Origin: Nitrospirota bacterium
GTDB taxonomy: Bacteria; Nitrospirota; Thermodesulfovibrionia; Thermodesulfovibrionales; UBA1546
NCBI GenBank assembly: GCA_016195565.1
Contig: JACPZK010000030.1
Coordinates: 1-51,972, forward strand
Length of the DNA stretch: 51,972 nt
Direction: 5' to 3'
A program made the position numbers and the translations under genes. Positions within the stretch are counted from its first letter, which is position 1, and each line of letters starts with the position of its first letter. The notes below the pieces were generated by a model. It made no database searches. It was given only the letters and a program-made list of their open reading frames with translations, and had not been told where the DNA came from. This document shows, one piece after another, positions 1 through 8,330 of the stretch.

Positions 1-281
1 CCAAGCTTCTCCTTTTCCTCTGTCATTGCATATGCCGTAAGAGCTATTATCGGTATCTTTGCAGTGGACTGATTTGACTTGAGTATTTTTGCGGCCTCAA
101 GGCCGTTCATCTTCGGCATCTGTATATCCATAAGTATGATGTCAGGGATTTCCTTCTTAGCGGTCTCAACAGCTTCTTTGCCGTCCCTTGCAAGAATAGC
201 GGCATGTCCCCCGGATTCCACTATGACCTTAAAAAGCTTAAGGTTATCTTCATTGTCTTCAACAATAAGTATCTTGTTCAC
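1..281 (-). CDS. Response regulator receiver domain protein (partial)
   Basis: The visible 93 residues form a CheY-like receiver domain. It starts NKILIVEDNEDN with the acidic pocket, has the phospho-acceptor Asp in DIILMDIQMPKMNG near residue 52, the conserved Thr in ALTAYAM and the switch-region Lys in KIPIIA. The 3' end lies outside the window, so an output domain cannot be judged. The start is a GTG at 281 that lies inside a GTTCAC-type repeat (GTGAACAAG), so the repeat supplies the start codon. It follows a histidine kinase (721-2189) and is probably its partner, although a four-helix-bundle gene and repeats now separate them. The receiver fold is certain; the pairing is inferred. Confidence 0.85.
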   Translation of the reverse strand, partial: MNKILIVEDNEDNLKLFKVIVESGGHAAILARDGKEAVETAKKEIPDIILMDIQMPKMNGLEAAKILKSNQSTAKIPIIALTAYAMTEEKEKL

Positions 282-302
282 AGTTCACCGTTCACTGTTC
301 AC
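276..302. repeat. GTTCAC/GTGAAC short tandem repeat
   Basis: Imperfect tandem units of CAGTTCAC, CGTTCAC and TGTTCAC. The same family occurs at 659-720, inside the kinase gene at 962-1117 and inside the phosphohexomutase gene at 47661-47696. Here it overlaps the GTG start of the response regulator. Confidence 0.85.
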
Positions 303-648
303 GGATAGAATTTTTAAGAGCGTTTATCCTTTTAACAAGTGTATCACATCTTTCATATAAGGCATTGAATTCCTCAGACTTTATATAATTCTGCTTTTTT
401 GATATTTCAAGTAAAGGGATGCATTCATATCCGGAAGTTCTTGCCATATCAAGAAAATGCCTAAACTCTTTCTTTGTTCGCCCACTGCCCTCAGCAATAT
501 TCAGGGCTATAGACATAGCAGCCCGTCTTATTTGATTTGTTATTCCGAAGATTTCTTCTTTCGGGTATCGTTTAGTAACCTCATAAATTTCATTTGCAAA
601 ATCTAAGGCTTCTTTATACACCTCCAGTTTTTCAAAACTAAAACCCAT
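292..648 (-). CDS. Four-helix-bundle protein (23S rRNA intervening-sequence / S23 family)
   Basis: 118 residues, all helical by appearance. It has the hallmark family features: FEKLEVYKEALDFANEIY at the N-terminus, FGITNQIRRAAMSIALNIAEGS in the middle and a KKEFRHFLDMARTSGYE segment. Family members (TIGR02436-like) were first seen as ORFs in intervening sequences of 23S rRNA genes and are also scattered as stand-alone genes; their biochemical role is not established. Here the gene sits between a kinase and its response regulator and has GTTCAC repeats directly on both sides (276-302 and 659-720). This suggests that it arrived with, or was placed between, the repeats. Confidence 0.88.
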   Translation of the reverse strand: MGFSFEKLEVYKEALDFANEIYEVTKRYPKEEIFGITNQIRRAAMSIALNIAEGSGRTKKEFRHFLDMARTSGYECIPLLEISKKQNYIKSEEFNALYERCDTLVKRINALKNSIREQ

Positions 649-658
649 GTCATCCTCT

Positions 659-720
659 GTTCACAGTTGACAGTTCACTGTTCACAGCAAAAGACAGTTT
701 CTCAATCTGTGAACCGTGAA
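659..720. repeat. GTTCAC/GTGAAC short tandem repeat
   Basis: Several units of GTTCAC/GTTGAC/GTGAAC between the four-helix-bundle gene and the kinase stop codon. With the copy at 276-302 it brackets the four-helix-bundle gene. Confidence 0.85.
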
Positions 721-1533
721 CTATTTTCTTATCGGTATTATAAATATAAACCTGCTTCCCTTTCCTTCCTCGCTCTCAACCCAGATTCTTCCGCCGTGAA
801 GTTCAACAATCTTCTTGCTGATGCTGAGGCCCAGCCCTGTGCCTTCATATTTCTTTGTAAGCGTAGATTCAAGCTGCTGGAAGGGCTGAAAGAGTCTCTT
901 CTGGTCTTCAGAAGAAATGCCGATGCCGGTGTCAGTGACACTGATTTCTATGAAATCAGCGAGTTCACGGTTCACTGTTGACGGTTCACTGTTCACAGCG
1001 GAAGACTCTTTTTCAATCTGTGAACTGTGGACTGTGAACTGTGAACTGCTTTGTCCGTGAACTGTGAACTGTGAACTTTTCTCTTCGCCGTGAACTGTGG
1101 ACTGTGAACAGTGAACTAAGCGTGCTTGCACGGAGACCGAGCCTCCATCATCCATAAACTTGAAGGCATTTCCGAGGAGATTCAGGATAACCTGTTTTAT
1201 CTTTCTTTCATCTGCTGTTATAAGGCATGTATCATAAGGAATATCTGATCTTAATCCGATACTGTGCTTTATGGACTTTTCTTTGAATAGCAACAGACAT
1301 CCTTCAATAAGCTGTTTCAGGTCAAAGTCGCTCAATTCGAGTTCCATCTTGCCTGCCTCTATCTTTGAAAGGTCCATGATGTCATTAATAAGCCTTAAAA
1401 GGTGTCTGCCGCTCTTCCATATATTCAGGACATATTCTTTCTGCTCGTCTGTGATGCTGCCTGCCAGTCCTTCAGTCAAAACCTCTGAAAAGCCTATAAC
1501 TGAATTCAACGGCGTCCTCAGTTCATGCGACAT
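721..1533 (-). CDS. Histidine kinase, catalytic half (HisKA + HATPase_c)
   Basis: Begins MSHELRTPLNSVIGFSEV, so the phospho-acceptor His is residue 3. It continues with the N box (ILNLLGNAFKFM), G1 (VTDTGIGIS), F box (LFQPFQQLE) and G2 (GTGLGLSISKK), so the ATPase half is complete. The first helix of the dimerisation domain is cut short. The expected linker before MSHELR is missing, and the sensor half (1518-2189) ends in another frame 16 bases past this ATG. This is either a frameshift/deletion in one gene or a split, translationally coupled kinase. About 50 residues between the N box and G1 are an in-frame GTTCAC repeat (nt 962-1117) placed in a surface loop. Partner: the receiver protein at 1-281. 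Confidence 0.85.
   Translation of the reverse strand: MSHELRTPLNSVIGFSEVLTEGLAGSITDEQKEYVLNIWKSGRHLLRLINDIMDLSKIEAGKMELELSDFDLKQLIEGCLLLFKEKSIKHSIGLRSDIPYDTCLITADERKIKQVILNLLGNAFKFMDDGGSVSVQARLVHCSQSTVHGEEKSSQFTVHGQSSSQFTVHSSQIEKESSAVNSEPSTVNRELADFIEISVTDTGIGISSEDQKRLFQPFQQLESTLTKKYEGTGLGLSISKKIVELHGGRIWVESEEGKGSRFIFIIPIRK
962..1117. repeat. GTTCAC/GTGAAC repeat array inside the kinase gene
   Basis: About 155 bp made of GTGAACTGTGAACT-type units in both orientations. It is translated in frame as a run of SSQFTVHSSQ-like and NSEPSTVNRE-like peptides. It lies between the N box and the G1 box of the kinase, a loop that tolerates length variation. Confidence 0.9.
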
Positions 1534-2189
1534 ATTCTTTCAAGCTCCCCGGACTTTTCCTCTACTAATTTCAGCGCAGAGGAGCGGTCATGCAGCAATA
1601 TCTGAAATGTGCGAGCCCTCGCTCGTTGTTGTAATAATACAAGTCCAATGAGGTATAAAAACAACAGACCTGCTAATGTCATAAGCGCATGGTTCGCTTT
1701 GCTCCCGGCTGAAATATCCTCGTGGATGGGTATCTCCCCATCACCTAACCTGCTCATGGTGTTCAGAAGCCTTTCGCTGGCTATGCCCAGGTCATAAAGC
1801 GAGATAGCGTGATAATAATCAAACAGATACCGTTCTGTAATCACCCATTCTTCATACACCTTTGATAGCTGAACCACATTCCTGAATAAATCGGGGTTGT
1901 ATTGTGCAAGTTGCTTGTAACGAAAGAGGCGAGAATCTGCTGATTCAACTGCCTTTGAGAAATCACTGTAAGCGGATTTTATATTGCCGGTTTCAATCAG
2001 ACGGCTTTCAGCTTCTTTGATCTCAAGGAACGGCCGCCTCATGTCATCCAGCATCTGAATCGCCTTCTGCCCATTTTCACCCTGTTTGATTTTTGAGGGA
2101 ATATTAAGTATAAAAATTGTGCCAGTAAAGACAACGCATCCTGAAATTACTAAGAGCCAGAAATGATATTTTTTATCAAGGCTAATCAT
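1518..2189 (-). CDS. Sensor half of histidine kinase (2 TM, periplasmic helical domain)
   Basis: 223 residues. TM1 is at about 10-29 (FWLLVISGCVVFTGTIFIL) and TM2 at about 168-187 (LMTLAGLLFLYLIGLVLL). Between them lies a helical periplasmic domain of about 135 residues that resembles four-helix sensor domains. After TM2 comes a short coiled-coil stretch that runs out of frame as GELERICRMN and stops. The kinase half begins in another reading frame 16 bases upstream of this stop. In intact proteins of this kind a linker of roughly 10 residues joins the coiled coil to the MSHELRTP box. It appears to be deleted here, which points to a broken or split gene rather than two independent genes. Confidence 0.75.
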   Translation of the reverse strand: MISLDKKYHFWLLVISGCVVFTGTIFILNIPSKIKQGENGQKAIQMLDDMRRPFLEIKEAESRLIETGNIKSAYSDFSKAVESADSRLFRYKQLAQYNPDLFRNVVQLSKVYEEWVITERYLFDYYHAISLYDLGIASERLLNTMSRLGDGEIPIHEDISAGSKANHALMTLAGLLFLYLIGLVLLQQRARARTFQILLHDRSSALKLVEEKSGELERICRMN

Positions 2190-2261
2190 ACTGGTATAAG
2201 TATATCAGAAAAAGTTAGAGCAATATAGCAAAACCCTTTTCAAATTAATATGCAAGCAGTA

Positions 2262-4478
2262 TCAGTCTTTTAGCCTGTCAGACTTGAATACGACAACCGC
2301 CAGCGGCGGCAGTGTGATGCTTATGGAATGAGGCCTTCCATTCCATGAAATATCTTCCGATAAAATATCCTCCGCATTGCTGATTCCACTTCCCCAGTAT
2401 CCGGCAGAATCACTGCTTAAAATCTCTTTATATAAACCCGATTCAGGCACGCCTATCCTGTAATTATATCTCGGCAAAGGAGTAAAGTTGCACACAAACA
2501 CCAGAAAATCGTCAGCCCTTTTCCCCTTTCTTATAAATGATATTACGCTCTGTTCTGTATCGTGAAAATCTATCCACTCAAAACCTGAATAATTAAAATC
2601 AACCTCATGCAGCGGAGGCTCTGTCCTGTAAAGCCTGTTCAGGTCTCTTATATAATGCTGAAGTTTTTGATGAGGCTCGTACTGAAGCAGGTGCCAGTCC
2701 AGGCTGTGGTCAAAGTCCCACTCATCCCACTGCCCGAACTCGCCTCCCATAAAAAGCAGTTTTTTGCCCGGATGTCCGTACATGAAACCATACAGCAGTC
2801 TCAGGTTTGCAAACTTCTGCCACATATCTCCGGGCATCTTGCCGAGCATTGAACTCTTCCCGTGCACAACCTCATCATGAGAAAGCACGAGCATAAAATT
2901 TTCAGTAAAGGCATAAAGCAGGCTGAACGTAAGATTGCTGTGGTGATGTTTCCTGTAAATAGGGTCTTTTGAAAAATATTCAAGAATGTCATGCATCCAC
3001 CCCATATTCCATTTAAGACTGAAGCCAAGCCCGCCAAGATGCGTCGGCCTTGACACCCCTGTCCACGCAGTTGATTCCTCTGCGATTGTGAGGATGCCGG
3101 GATGCTGCCGGTGAACAATTTCATTGAATCTTTTCAGAAAATCTATCGCCTCCAGGTTTTCCCTTCCTCCGAAAACATTTGGAACCCATTCGCCTTCTTT
3201 TTTTGAATAATCAAGGTAAATCATTGAGGCCACGGCATCAACACGCAAACCGTCTATGTGATATTTTTCAAGCCAGAAGAGCGCGCTTGATATTAAGAAA
3301 TTCCTTACCTCATTTCTCCCGTAGTTGAATATCAGCGTGCCCCAGTCTTTGTGCTCGCTTTTCCTTGGGTCTGCATGTTCATAGAGCGCTGTGCCGTCAA
3401 AATTTCCAAGGCCATGCGCATCTTTTGGAAAATGCGCTGGAACCCAGTCAAGGATAACACCGATATTGTTCTGGTGGCATTTATCCACAAAGTACATAAA
3501 GTCTTCAGGCGCCCCGTGTCTGCTTGTCGGAGCAAAATACCCTAATGTCTGATAGCCCCATGAAGCGTCCAGCGGATGCTCTGTTACAGGCATAAGTTCA
3601 ATATGGGTATATTCCATATCCTTTACATAGCCGATCAGTTTATCAGCAAGCTCTCTGTAAGTGAGAAAACGGTTTTCTTCCTCCGGCACACGCATCCATG
3701 AGCCAAGGTGCGCCTCATAAACAGAGACAGGAGATTCAAACCAGTTTTTTTCTGAACGCATTCTAAACCATTCGCTGTCATTCCAGCGGTATTTGTTGAT
3801 GTCATATACTACAGATGCGCTTTTGGGCCTGGCCTCAAAATAAAATGCATATGGGTCTGCCTTCAGAAATATTTCGCCGGACTTTGACTTTATCTCAAAC
3901 TTATAAACCTCTCCTTCATCAAGCCCCGGCACAAATATCTCCCACACGCCTGATGAGCCCAGGACGCGCATCTGATGCCTTCTTCCGTCCCAGTTGTTGA
4001 AATCACCCGCAACGCTGACCCGTTTTGCATTCGGCGCCCATACTGCAAAATGAATGCCTTTAATCCCATTAACCTCAATAACGTGGGAGCCGAGTTTTTC
4101 GTATTTCTTGTAGTGGCTTCCCTCGCCTATAAGATGAAGGTCAAAATCCGAAAGCACAGGCAGGAATGAATAAGGGTCAAAAAATTCAGCAATGCGGTTA
4201 TCGGATGTTTTTACCTTGAGTTTATATTGGAAAAAATCATTTCTATTTTCAAAGTTTTTTTCAAAAAAGCCTGCTTTGTGGGTCTTTTCCATTTCATGGG
4301 ATTTGTTTTGGACGACATCAACAACCCATGCCCTATCAGTTTCAGGCATGAATGCGCGGACTGTTACTGCCTTTTTGCCGCCGGTTTTTACTTCATGCAT
4401 CCCAAGCGCTTGAAAAGGATCCCAGTGCTCCGCTTTAATAATCAGCTTGATATGTTCTTTAAGTGTCATTGATTTCAA
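2262..4478 (-). CDS. glgB: 1,4-alpha-glucan branching enzyme
   Basis: 738 residues, a full-length GH13 branching enzyme that makes alpha-1,6 branches in glycogen. The N-terminal beta modules (to about residue 220, including [20 protein letters not shown]) are followed by the catalytic barrel. Visible sites are the nucleophile Asp in [10 protein letters not shown] (about 411), the acid/base Glu in TIAEES (about 466) and the transition-state Asp in LSHDEVVHG (about 535). It also carries [16 protein letters not shown], typical of GlgB. Start: ATG at 4478; a second ATG three codons later is possible. No other glycogen gene is adjacent, so it is a lone glg gene here. Confidence 0.97.
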   Translation of the reverse strand: MKSMTLKEHIKLIIKAEHWDPFQALGMHEVKTGGKKAVTVRAFMPETDRAWVVDVVQNKSHEMEKTHKAGFFEKNFENRNDFFQYKLKVKTSDNRIAEFFDPYSFLPVLSDFDLHLIGEGSHYKKYEKLGSHVIEVNGIKGIHFAVWAPNAKRVSVAGDFNNWDGRRHQMRVLGSSGVWEIFVPGLDEGEVYKFEIKSKSGEIFLKADPYAFYFEARPKSASVVYDINKYRWNDSEWFRMRSEKNWFESPVSVYEAHLGSWMRVPEEENRFLTYRELADKLIGYVKDMEYTHIELMPVTEHPLDASWGYQTLGYFAPTSRHGAPEDFMYFVDKCHQNNIGVILDWVPAHFPKDAHGLGNFDGTALYEHADPRKSEHKDWGTLIFNYGRNEVRNFLISSALFWLEKYHIDGLRVDAVASMIYLDYSKKEGEWVPNVFGGRENLEAIDFLKRFNEIVHRQHPGILTIAEESTAWTGVSRPTHLGGLGFSLKWNMGWMHDILEYFSKDPIYRKHHHSNLTFSLLYAFTENFMLVLSHDEVVHGKSSMLGKMPGDMWQKFANLRLLYGFMYGHPGKKLLFMGGEFGQWDEWDFDHSLDWHLLQYEPHQKLQHYIRDLNRLYRTEPPLHEVDFNYSGFEWIDFHDTEQSVISFIRKGKRADDFLVFVCNFTPLPRYNYRIGVPESGLYKEILSSDSAGYWGSGISNAEDILSEDISWNGRPHSISITLPPLAVVVFKSDRLKD

Positions 4479-4552
4479 GTTAAAAATTGAAAGTTAAAAA
4501 TTAAAAGTTCATACAACTCCCAACTCTTAACTTTTAACTCTAAACTCTTTTT
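4479..4552. repeat. AT-rich TTAAAAATT/AACTTTTAACTC short repeat spacer
   Basis: Intergenic stretch of repeating GTTAAAAATT, GAAAGTT and CTCTTAACTTTTAACTC words. Similar text occurs at 6036-6084 and, shortened, just before hypF (AAGTTAAGAGTTAATG). It is one of several low-complexity repeat families in the window. Confidence 0.6.
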
Positions 4553-5143
4553 TTAGCCCCATCTCTTATAAATCTCATGTTCCACTCCGACAGCGTCAAG
4601 GATTTTGCCTGCAATGAAATCAACGATATCGTCAATCTTCTTGGGCTTGTGATAAAAGGCCAAAACAGGAGGCGCAATCTTCACCCCGATTCTTGAGAGC
4701 TTGAGCATGTTCTCAAGATGTATTACGCTGAACGGCATCTCCCTCGGCGAAAGAAGCAGTGCCCTTCCCTCTTTTATCGTCACATCAGCAGCCCGCTCTA
4801 TGAGGTTATTTGCATAACCATTTGCAATGCCCGAAAGCGTTTTCATGGAACACGGCACAACGAGCATCCCGTCTGTTTTAAATGAACCGCTTGAAACCGG
4901 AGCGGCAAGATCGTATTCGCTGTGGTAATGGATTTGTTTTGAGTTGAAATGCTTTCTGATTTTTCTCTCAGTCTCAGCGCTTGTCTTTCCGCTAAAATCA
5001 ATTCCGGTTTCATCCTTGATTATTGAGAAAGACTGCGAAGAAACGAGCAGATGTAACTCGGAATTTTTTATCAGTTCCTTAAGAACCCGTATCCCGATTA
5101 TGGAACCGCTTGCACCGCTTATGGCAAAAACGTATTTCTTCAT
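4553..5143 (-). CDS. ubiX: UbiX/Pad1-family flavin prenyltransferase
   Basis: 196 residues from the ATG at 5143; a GTG at 5152 is an alternative. These enzymes join dimethylallyl phosphate to FMN to make prenyl-FMN, the cofactor of UbiD-type decarboxylases. It shows the FMN-binding ISGASGSIIGIRVLKEL start, the VVPCSMKTLSGIANGYANNL segment and the REMPFSVIHLENMLKLS and APPVLAFYHKPKKIDD regions typical of the family. No ubiD lies nearby, so the partner decarboxylase cannot be named. The repeat at 5158-5300 ends just upstream and no good ribosome-binding site is visible. Confidence 0.92.
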   Translation of the reverse strand: MKKYVFAISGASGSIIGIRVLKELIKNSELHLLVSSQSFSIIKDETGIDFSGKTSAETERKIRKHFNSKQIHYHSEYDLAAPVSSGSFKTDGMLVVPCSMKTLSGIANGYANNLIERAADVTIKEGRALLLSPREMPFSVIHLENMLKLSRIGVKIAPPVLAFYHKPKKIDDIVDFIAGKILDAVGVEHEIYKRWG

Positions 5144-5157
5144 CTTAAACACCGATT

Positions 5158-5300
5158 GTCATTGCGAGCACCCAAAGGGTGCGTGGCAATCTTGTCTTTT
5201 GGGATTGCGGAGCCTGTTCCGAGCCTGTCTTGAGATTGCTTCGGCTCTCCTTGAGAGCCTCGCAATGACAGGCGAGGAATCTCACTCCTCGCAATGACAT
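5158..5300. repeat. Palindromic CATTGCGAGnnn...CTCGCAATGACA repeat
   Basis: Two adjoining copies of a repeat with inverted ends of the TGTCATTGCGAG / CTCGCAATGACA type, filling the gap between the uracil-DNA glycosylase and ubiX genes. A clean single copy sits inside hypE at 37495-37568. It resembles the widespread palindromic repeat that translates as ERSEAI/SLAMT peptides. Confidence 0.88.
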
Positions 5301-5313
5301 TTGTATTAGCATA

Positions 5314-6033
5314 TTATTTCTTCAGCCTCTCAAGAACCTTCTGGGCATCTTCCCAGACAAGCCATTTGTCTTTCGGGTTTCTCAGGAGATACGACGGATG
5401 AAATGTCGGCATCAGCGGAATATTTTCAAACTGATAGAATTTTCCTCTCAGCTTGCCTATCGGAAGCTTCATGCCGATAAGCGTTTGTGTAGATATGCGG
5501 CCCAGCGAAACTATAACCTTCGGAGAGATTATATCCGCCTGTTTTTTTATGAACGGAGAACAGGCGCTAATCTCGTCTTCTTCGGGGTCTCTGTTGAAAG
5601 GAGGCCTGCACTTCACGATATTGCCGATATAGACATCCTCTCTCTTAAATCCCATCTTCTCTATCAGTTTTGTAAGCAGCTGTCCTGCCTTGCCCACAAA
5701 AGGCCGCCCTTGAATGTCTTCGTCTTCGCCGGGCCCCTCGCCAATGAACATTATTTCCGCATCTATGCTGCCTTCACCAAAGACAATGTTCTTTCTCCCC
5801 TTTGAGAGCTTGCACCGATGGCAATCGCCGATTTCATCGCGAAGCGTTTGCAACACATCCTTCTTTTGCTGTGAATTGAGCGCAGATGCACGATGCACGA
5901 TGCACGATGCATGACTTTTTTTATCCTGAGTCTTGCATCCTGTATCCTGTATCGTGTTAAGAGGGATTCTCTCAATCCCCATCGCCTGATAGAATTCAAG
6001 CACGCTCTTTATGTCTTCAGCTATATTTTTCAT
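5314..6033 (-). CDS. Uracil-DNA glycosylase, family 4 (Fe-S)
   Basis: 239 residues. It removes uracil from DNA. Features: the CHRCKLSKGRKNIVFGEG segment with two of the Fe-S cysteines, motif A GEGPGEDEDIQGRPFVGKAG, the KCRPPFNRDPEEDEISACSPF segment with the other two cysteines, and the C-terminal TFHPSYLLRNPKDK motif with the catalytic-site His. This is the thermophile-type (family 4) enzyme, also common in mesophilic anaerobes. Between the N-terminal helix and the Fe-S region about 28 residues derive from an in-frame repeat (nt 5886-5957), outside the catalytic fold. The next genes downstream in the same direction are ubiX and glgB. Confidence 0.94.
   Translation of the reverse strand: MKNIAEDIKSVLEFYQAMGIERIPLNTIQDTGCKTQDKKSHASCIVHRASALNSQQKKDVLQTLRDEIGDCHRCKLSKGRKNIVFGEGSIDAEIMFIGEGPGEDEDIQGRPFVGKAGQLLTKLIEKMGFKREDVYIGNIVKCRPPFNRDPEEDEISACSPFIKKQADIISPKVIVSLGRISTQTLIGMKLPIGKLRGKFYQFENIPLMPTFHPSYLLRNPKDKWLVWEDAQKVLERLKK
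5886..5957. repeat. In-frame ATGCACG / TATCCTG tandem repeats within the glycosylase gene
   Basis: Tandem GATGCACGATGCAC units followed by CTTGCATCCTGTATCCTG units. Translated they give QDTGCKTQD and SHASCIVHRAS. The same two repeat types occur together inside hypF (34451-34516), which shows that they are mobile or expanding repeats and not glycosylase sequence. Confidence 0.88.
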
Positions 6034-6035
6034 TT

Positions 6036-6084
6036 TTAAATTTTCAACTCTTAACTTAAAACTTTGAATTTTGAATTTTGAATT
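6036..6084. repeat. AT-rich TTGAATTT / CTCTTAACTT repeat spacer
   Basis: Low-complexity spacer with three GAATTTT units and CAACTCTTAACTTAAAAC. It belongs with the spacer at 4479-4552 and with the in-frame AAAATTCAAGATTC repeat in hypF at 34146-34180. Confidence 0.55.
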
Positions 6085-6085
6085 T

Positions 6086-6937
6086 TTACCGTTCTCCCCA
6101 TTTAAGCTTTGTCCTCAATATCTGGAAGTAATCCCTCTCAAACGGGATGATAAGCCTTGTCTTGAATGGCGACCTCTTGATCTCCACAACGTCATCCTTC
6201 ATGAGAGAAAATCCAACCTGACCGTCAAGCGTAAGGAACACATCCTCACTTGCAGATTTAAGTATTATTTCTATAAGCGCGTCATCAGGAAGCACAATGG
6301 GCCTGTTTGTCAGCGTATGCGGGCATATAGGCGTAAGGATAATGCAGTCAAGCGTCGGATAAAGCACAGGGCCGCCTGCTGACAATGAGTATGCTGTTGA
6401 ACCTGTCGGAGTTGACACGATAAGCCCGTCCGCCTTAAAGATGGTTACATAGGCCTTGTTAATATATGTTTCAAGGTCAATAATCCTTGCAAGGGCGCCT
6501 TTATTTATAACCACATCATTCAGCACAGTATATTCAGTAATTTTTTCCCCATGCCTGTGTATGTGCGCGGTAAGCATCATCCTGTCTTCAATGGAATATT
6601 CGCCTGAGAGTGTCTTGTCCATTGCATTGCACACTTCCTCTTTCTGAACCTCTGTAATAAAACCAAGCCCTCCGAGATTTACTCCGAGAATAGGAATGCC
6701 TTTTTCGCAGACAAGGCGTGCAGCATTGAGCATTGTCCCGTCGCCGCCAAGAACGATTATCATATCAACAAGGGCAGGCATTTCAGAGCGCGGATAGCCC
6801 TTCATCTTAAGCAAAGCGGCTGTTTCCGAATCCAGAAAAACCTCAAGCCCTTTATTATTCAGCCACGGCAGAAAATCTTTTAAAATCTCTGCCGGTTCTG
6901 TCCTTCCTGCCTTAGATATGATTCCAATCTTTTTCAT
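6086..6937 (-). CDS. nadK: NAD kinase
   Basis: 283 residues, normal length for bacterial NAD kinase, which makes NADP from NAD. It has the GGDGTMLNAARL motif (about residue 64) with the catalytic Asp, GVNLGGLGFITEV, the NDVVINKGALARI segment, and PTGSTAYSLSAGGP for the adenine/ribose site. The start ATG at 6937 overlaps the end of tsaE by 26 bases, so the two genes are translationally coupled within one minus-strand operon (nnr, pgeF, tsaE, nadK). A family member with this fold and context is unlikely to be anything else. Confidence 0.97.
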   Translation of the reverse strand: MKKIGIISKAGRTEPAEILKDFLPWLNNKGLEVFLDSETAALLKMKGYPRSEMPALVDMIIVLGGDGTMLNAARLVCEKGIPILGVNLGGLGFITEVQKEEVCNAMDKTLSGEYSIEDRMMLTAHIHRHGEKITEYTVLNDVVINKGALARIIDLETYINKAYVTIFKADGLIVSTPTGSTAYSLSAGGPVLYPTLDCIILTPICPHTLTNRPIVLPDDALIEIILKSASEDVFLTLDGQVGFSLMKDDVVEIKRSPFKTRLIIPFERDYFQILRTKLKWGER

Positions 6938-7355
6938 CTATTCCCTCAATCGTAATGTCCCTTGCTTCTGTATCTATAATAGCAAATTTTACCCTTATAA
7001 AATCATCCTGAATTTCTCCGAGGCGTTCAGCCCATTCAATAACGGTAATGCCGTCGCTGTAAATATAATCCCATATTCCTGTTTCATCAATATCAGCGTC
7101 TTTTTCAAGCCTGTAAAGGTCTATATGATAGAGCGGGATTTCGCTGTTATATTCCGCAATTATAGTAAAACTTGCGCTTGTAATATCCCTGTCTGAAAAG
7201 CCCAGCGCCTGCGCAATGCCTTTAACAAATACTGTCTTGCCTGCGCCAAGTTCGCCATAGAGGCAGACAACACTATGAGGCTTCAGCAAATTCCCGAGCC
7301 TGAAGCCTATCATCTGCGTCTCTTCCGAATTTCTGCTTAAAAACTTTATAGCCAT
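6912..7355 (-). CDS. tsaE: tRNA t6A biosynthesis ATPase TsaE
   Basis: 147 residues. TsaE is the P-loop ATPase that works with TsaB and TsaD to make threonylcarbamoyl-adenosine on tRNAs reading ANN codons. The Walker A motif GELGAGKTVFVKGIAQALG is followed by the family's SASFTIIAEYN and LYHIDLYRLE segments, and later VIEWAERLGE. The length is typical. It lies between pgeF and nadK, overlapping nadK by 26 bases. Confidence 0.95.
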   Translation of the reverse strand: MAIKFLSRNSEETQMIGFRLGNLLKPHSVVCLYGELGAGKTVFVKGIAQALGFSDRDITSASFTIIAEYNSEIPLYHIDLYRLEKDADIDETGIWDYIYSDGITVIEWAERLGEIQDDFIRVKFAIIDTEARDITIEGIDEKDWNHI

Positions 7356-7372
7356 ATTATTTTTTTATTCAT

Positions 7373-8077
7373 TTAAAGAATCCCTATAAACCCGCCTTGC
7401 CTTCCTGTAGTCCCCTTTGCAAACCTGTATGAATAAAACTTGTCAGGATGACAATATGTGCATTCTTCAGATACCCATATATTTTCTTTGGGAACGCCGG
7501 CAGATACCGCCTGATACTTATTTGCCGATGCAAGGTCAAGACAATAAAATCCCCCCATCCCCCCTTTACTAAAGGGGGGCAAAGGGGGATTATGATATTC
7601 GCCATTGCCTGTTGCCTTTTCAACTGATTCAAGGACCTCATACCCTACATGGTAACAACACCATCTTATGCTCGGGCCTATGGCTATCTTAATATCAATA
7701 GGGAAAGAACTGAACCTCTCCTGCATTGCTTCTATTGTCTTCTTAAGTATTGAAGCTGCCGTGCCCCTCCACCCTGCATGAACAACGCCGATTACATTTT
7801 TCTTCGCATCATACAGAAGCACAGGAACGCAGTCCGCAACCTGAACACCAAGCAAAACACCCTTATTGTTAGTTATAACGGCATCTGCAATTGTGGGACT
7901 CAAATCTGAATCCAGCACAAGCACTTTGTCTGTATGTTTCTGTATCGGCAGATAAATCTTTTGCTTATCAATGGATGCAGCTCCGGATATTTTTTCAGGG
8001 TCAGCGCCCGGAGATTTGCCTGTAAAAAAGGCTTTCACATGACTGCCGAATATATCGGGGAATATAAGCGTTTCCAT
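7373..8077 (-). CDS. pgeF: Multicopper polyphenol oxidase / purine nucleoside phosphorylase (YfiH/LACC1 family)
   Basis: 234 residues. Family members act on purine nucleosides (phosphorylase/deaminase activity), and the E. coli protein also proofreads peptidoglycan. Metal-site residues are visible: the His in KHTDKVLVL, VQVADCVPVLLYD, GVVHAGWRGTAASIL and GPSIRWCCYHVGYEV. About 14 residues (PPLPPFSKGGMGG) come from an in-frame C/G-rich hairpin repeat (nt 7548-7591), placed just before the YCLDLASANKYQ segment. It is followed by tsaE and preceded by long-hairpin element A and nnr. Confidence 0.93.
   Translation of the reverse strand: METLIFPDIFGSHVKAFFTGKSPGADPEKISGAASIDKQKIYLPIQKHTDKVLVLDSDLSPTIADAVITNNKGVLLGVQVADCVPVLLYDAKKNVIGVVHAGWRGTAASILKKTIEAMQERFSSFPIDIKIAIGPSIRWCCYHVGYEVLESVEKATGNGEYHNPPLPPFSKGGMGGFYCLDLASANKYQAVSAGVPKENIWVSEECTYCHPDKFYSYRFAKGTTGRQGGFIGIL
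7548..7591. repeat. In-frame CCCCCTTTnnnAAAGGGGG hairpin repeat in pgeF
   Basis: Palindrome with arms AATCCCCCCATCCCCC and AAAGGGGGATT-type sequence around CTTTACTAAAG. It is translated as PPLPPFSKGGMGG. It sits in a variable region of the YfiH fold and keeps the reading frame. Confidence 0.9.
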
Positions 8078-8100
8078 TAGTTATATAGTACAGATATATT

Positions 8101-8275
8101 GATAAGCAGGGTTATTTTGAGTGACTTTCGGGATTTTTCGGTAACGGTTCTTAACGAAATGCAGCGGCCACATCCTCGACTGTCTGAGACCAAAGGTCGA
8201 GTTTCGAGGATGTAGTGGAATGAGTTTAGAACTGTCGAAAAATCTCGCAGGAAACGAAAGGCAGCCCTGCTTATC
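8101..8275 (-). repeat. Long-hairpin intergenic element, copy A
   Basis: 175 bp with 13-14-bp inverted ends (GATAAGCAGGGCTG in transcript sense). It folds almost end to end: the outer arm, a GATTTTTCG/CGAAAAATC stem, a perfect ACATCCTCGA/TCGAGGATGT stem and a GACC-TTT-GGTC tip. It lies 55 bases after the nnr stop and 24 bases before the pgeF start. It is nearly identical to copy B (I count about 7 differences over the full length) and related to C (37152-37335) and D (48286-48457). Orientation is given relative to the local transcript. An open frame runs through it but is a by-product of the repeat. Confidence 0.92.
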
Positions 8276-8330
8276 ATAAATGGAATAAGCGGAAATACTA
8301 TGTCTTGCCTGTTGAAGCATAGTTCATAAA

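Noticed and set aside
962-1117. Possible CRISPR array (regular repeats)
   Set aside because: Units are 7-14 bases with no unique spacers of constant length, and they occur inside genes. No cas genes are present.
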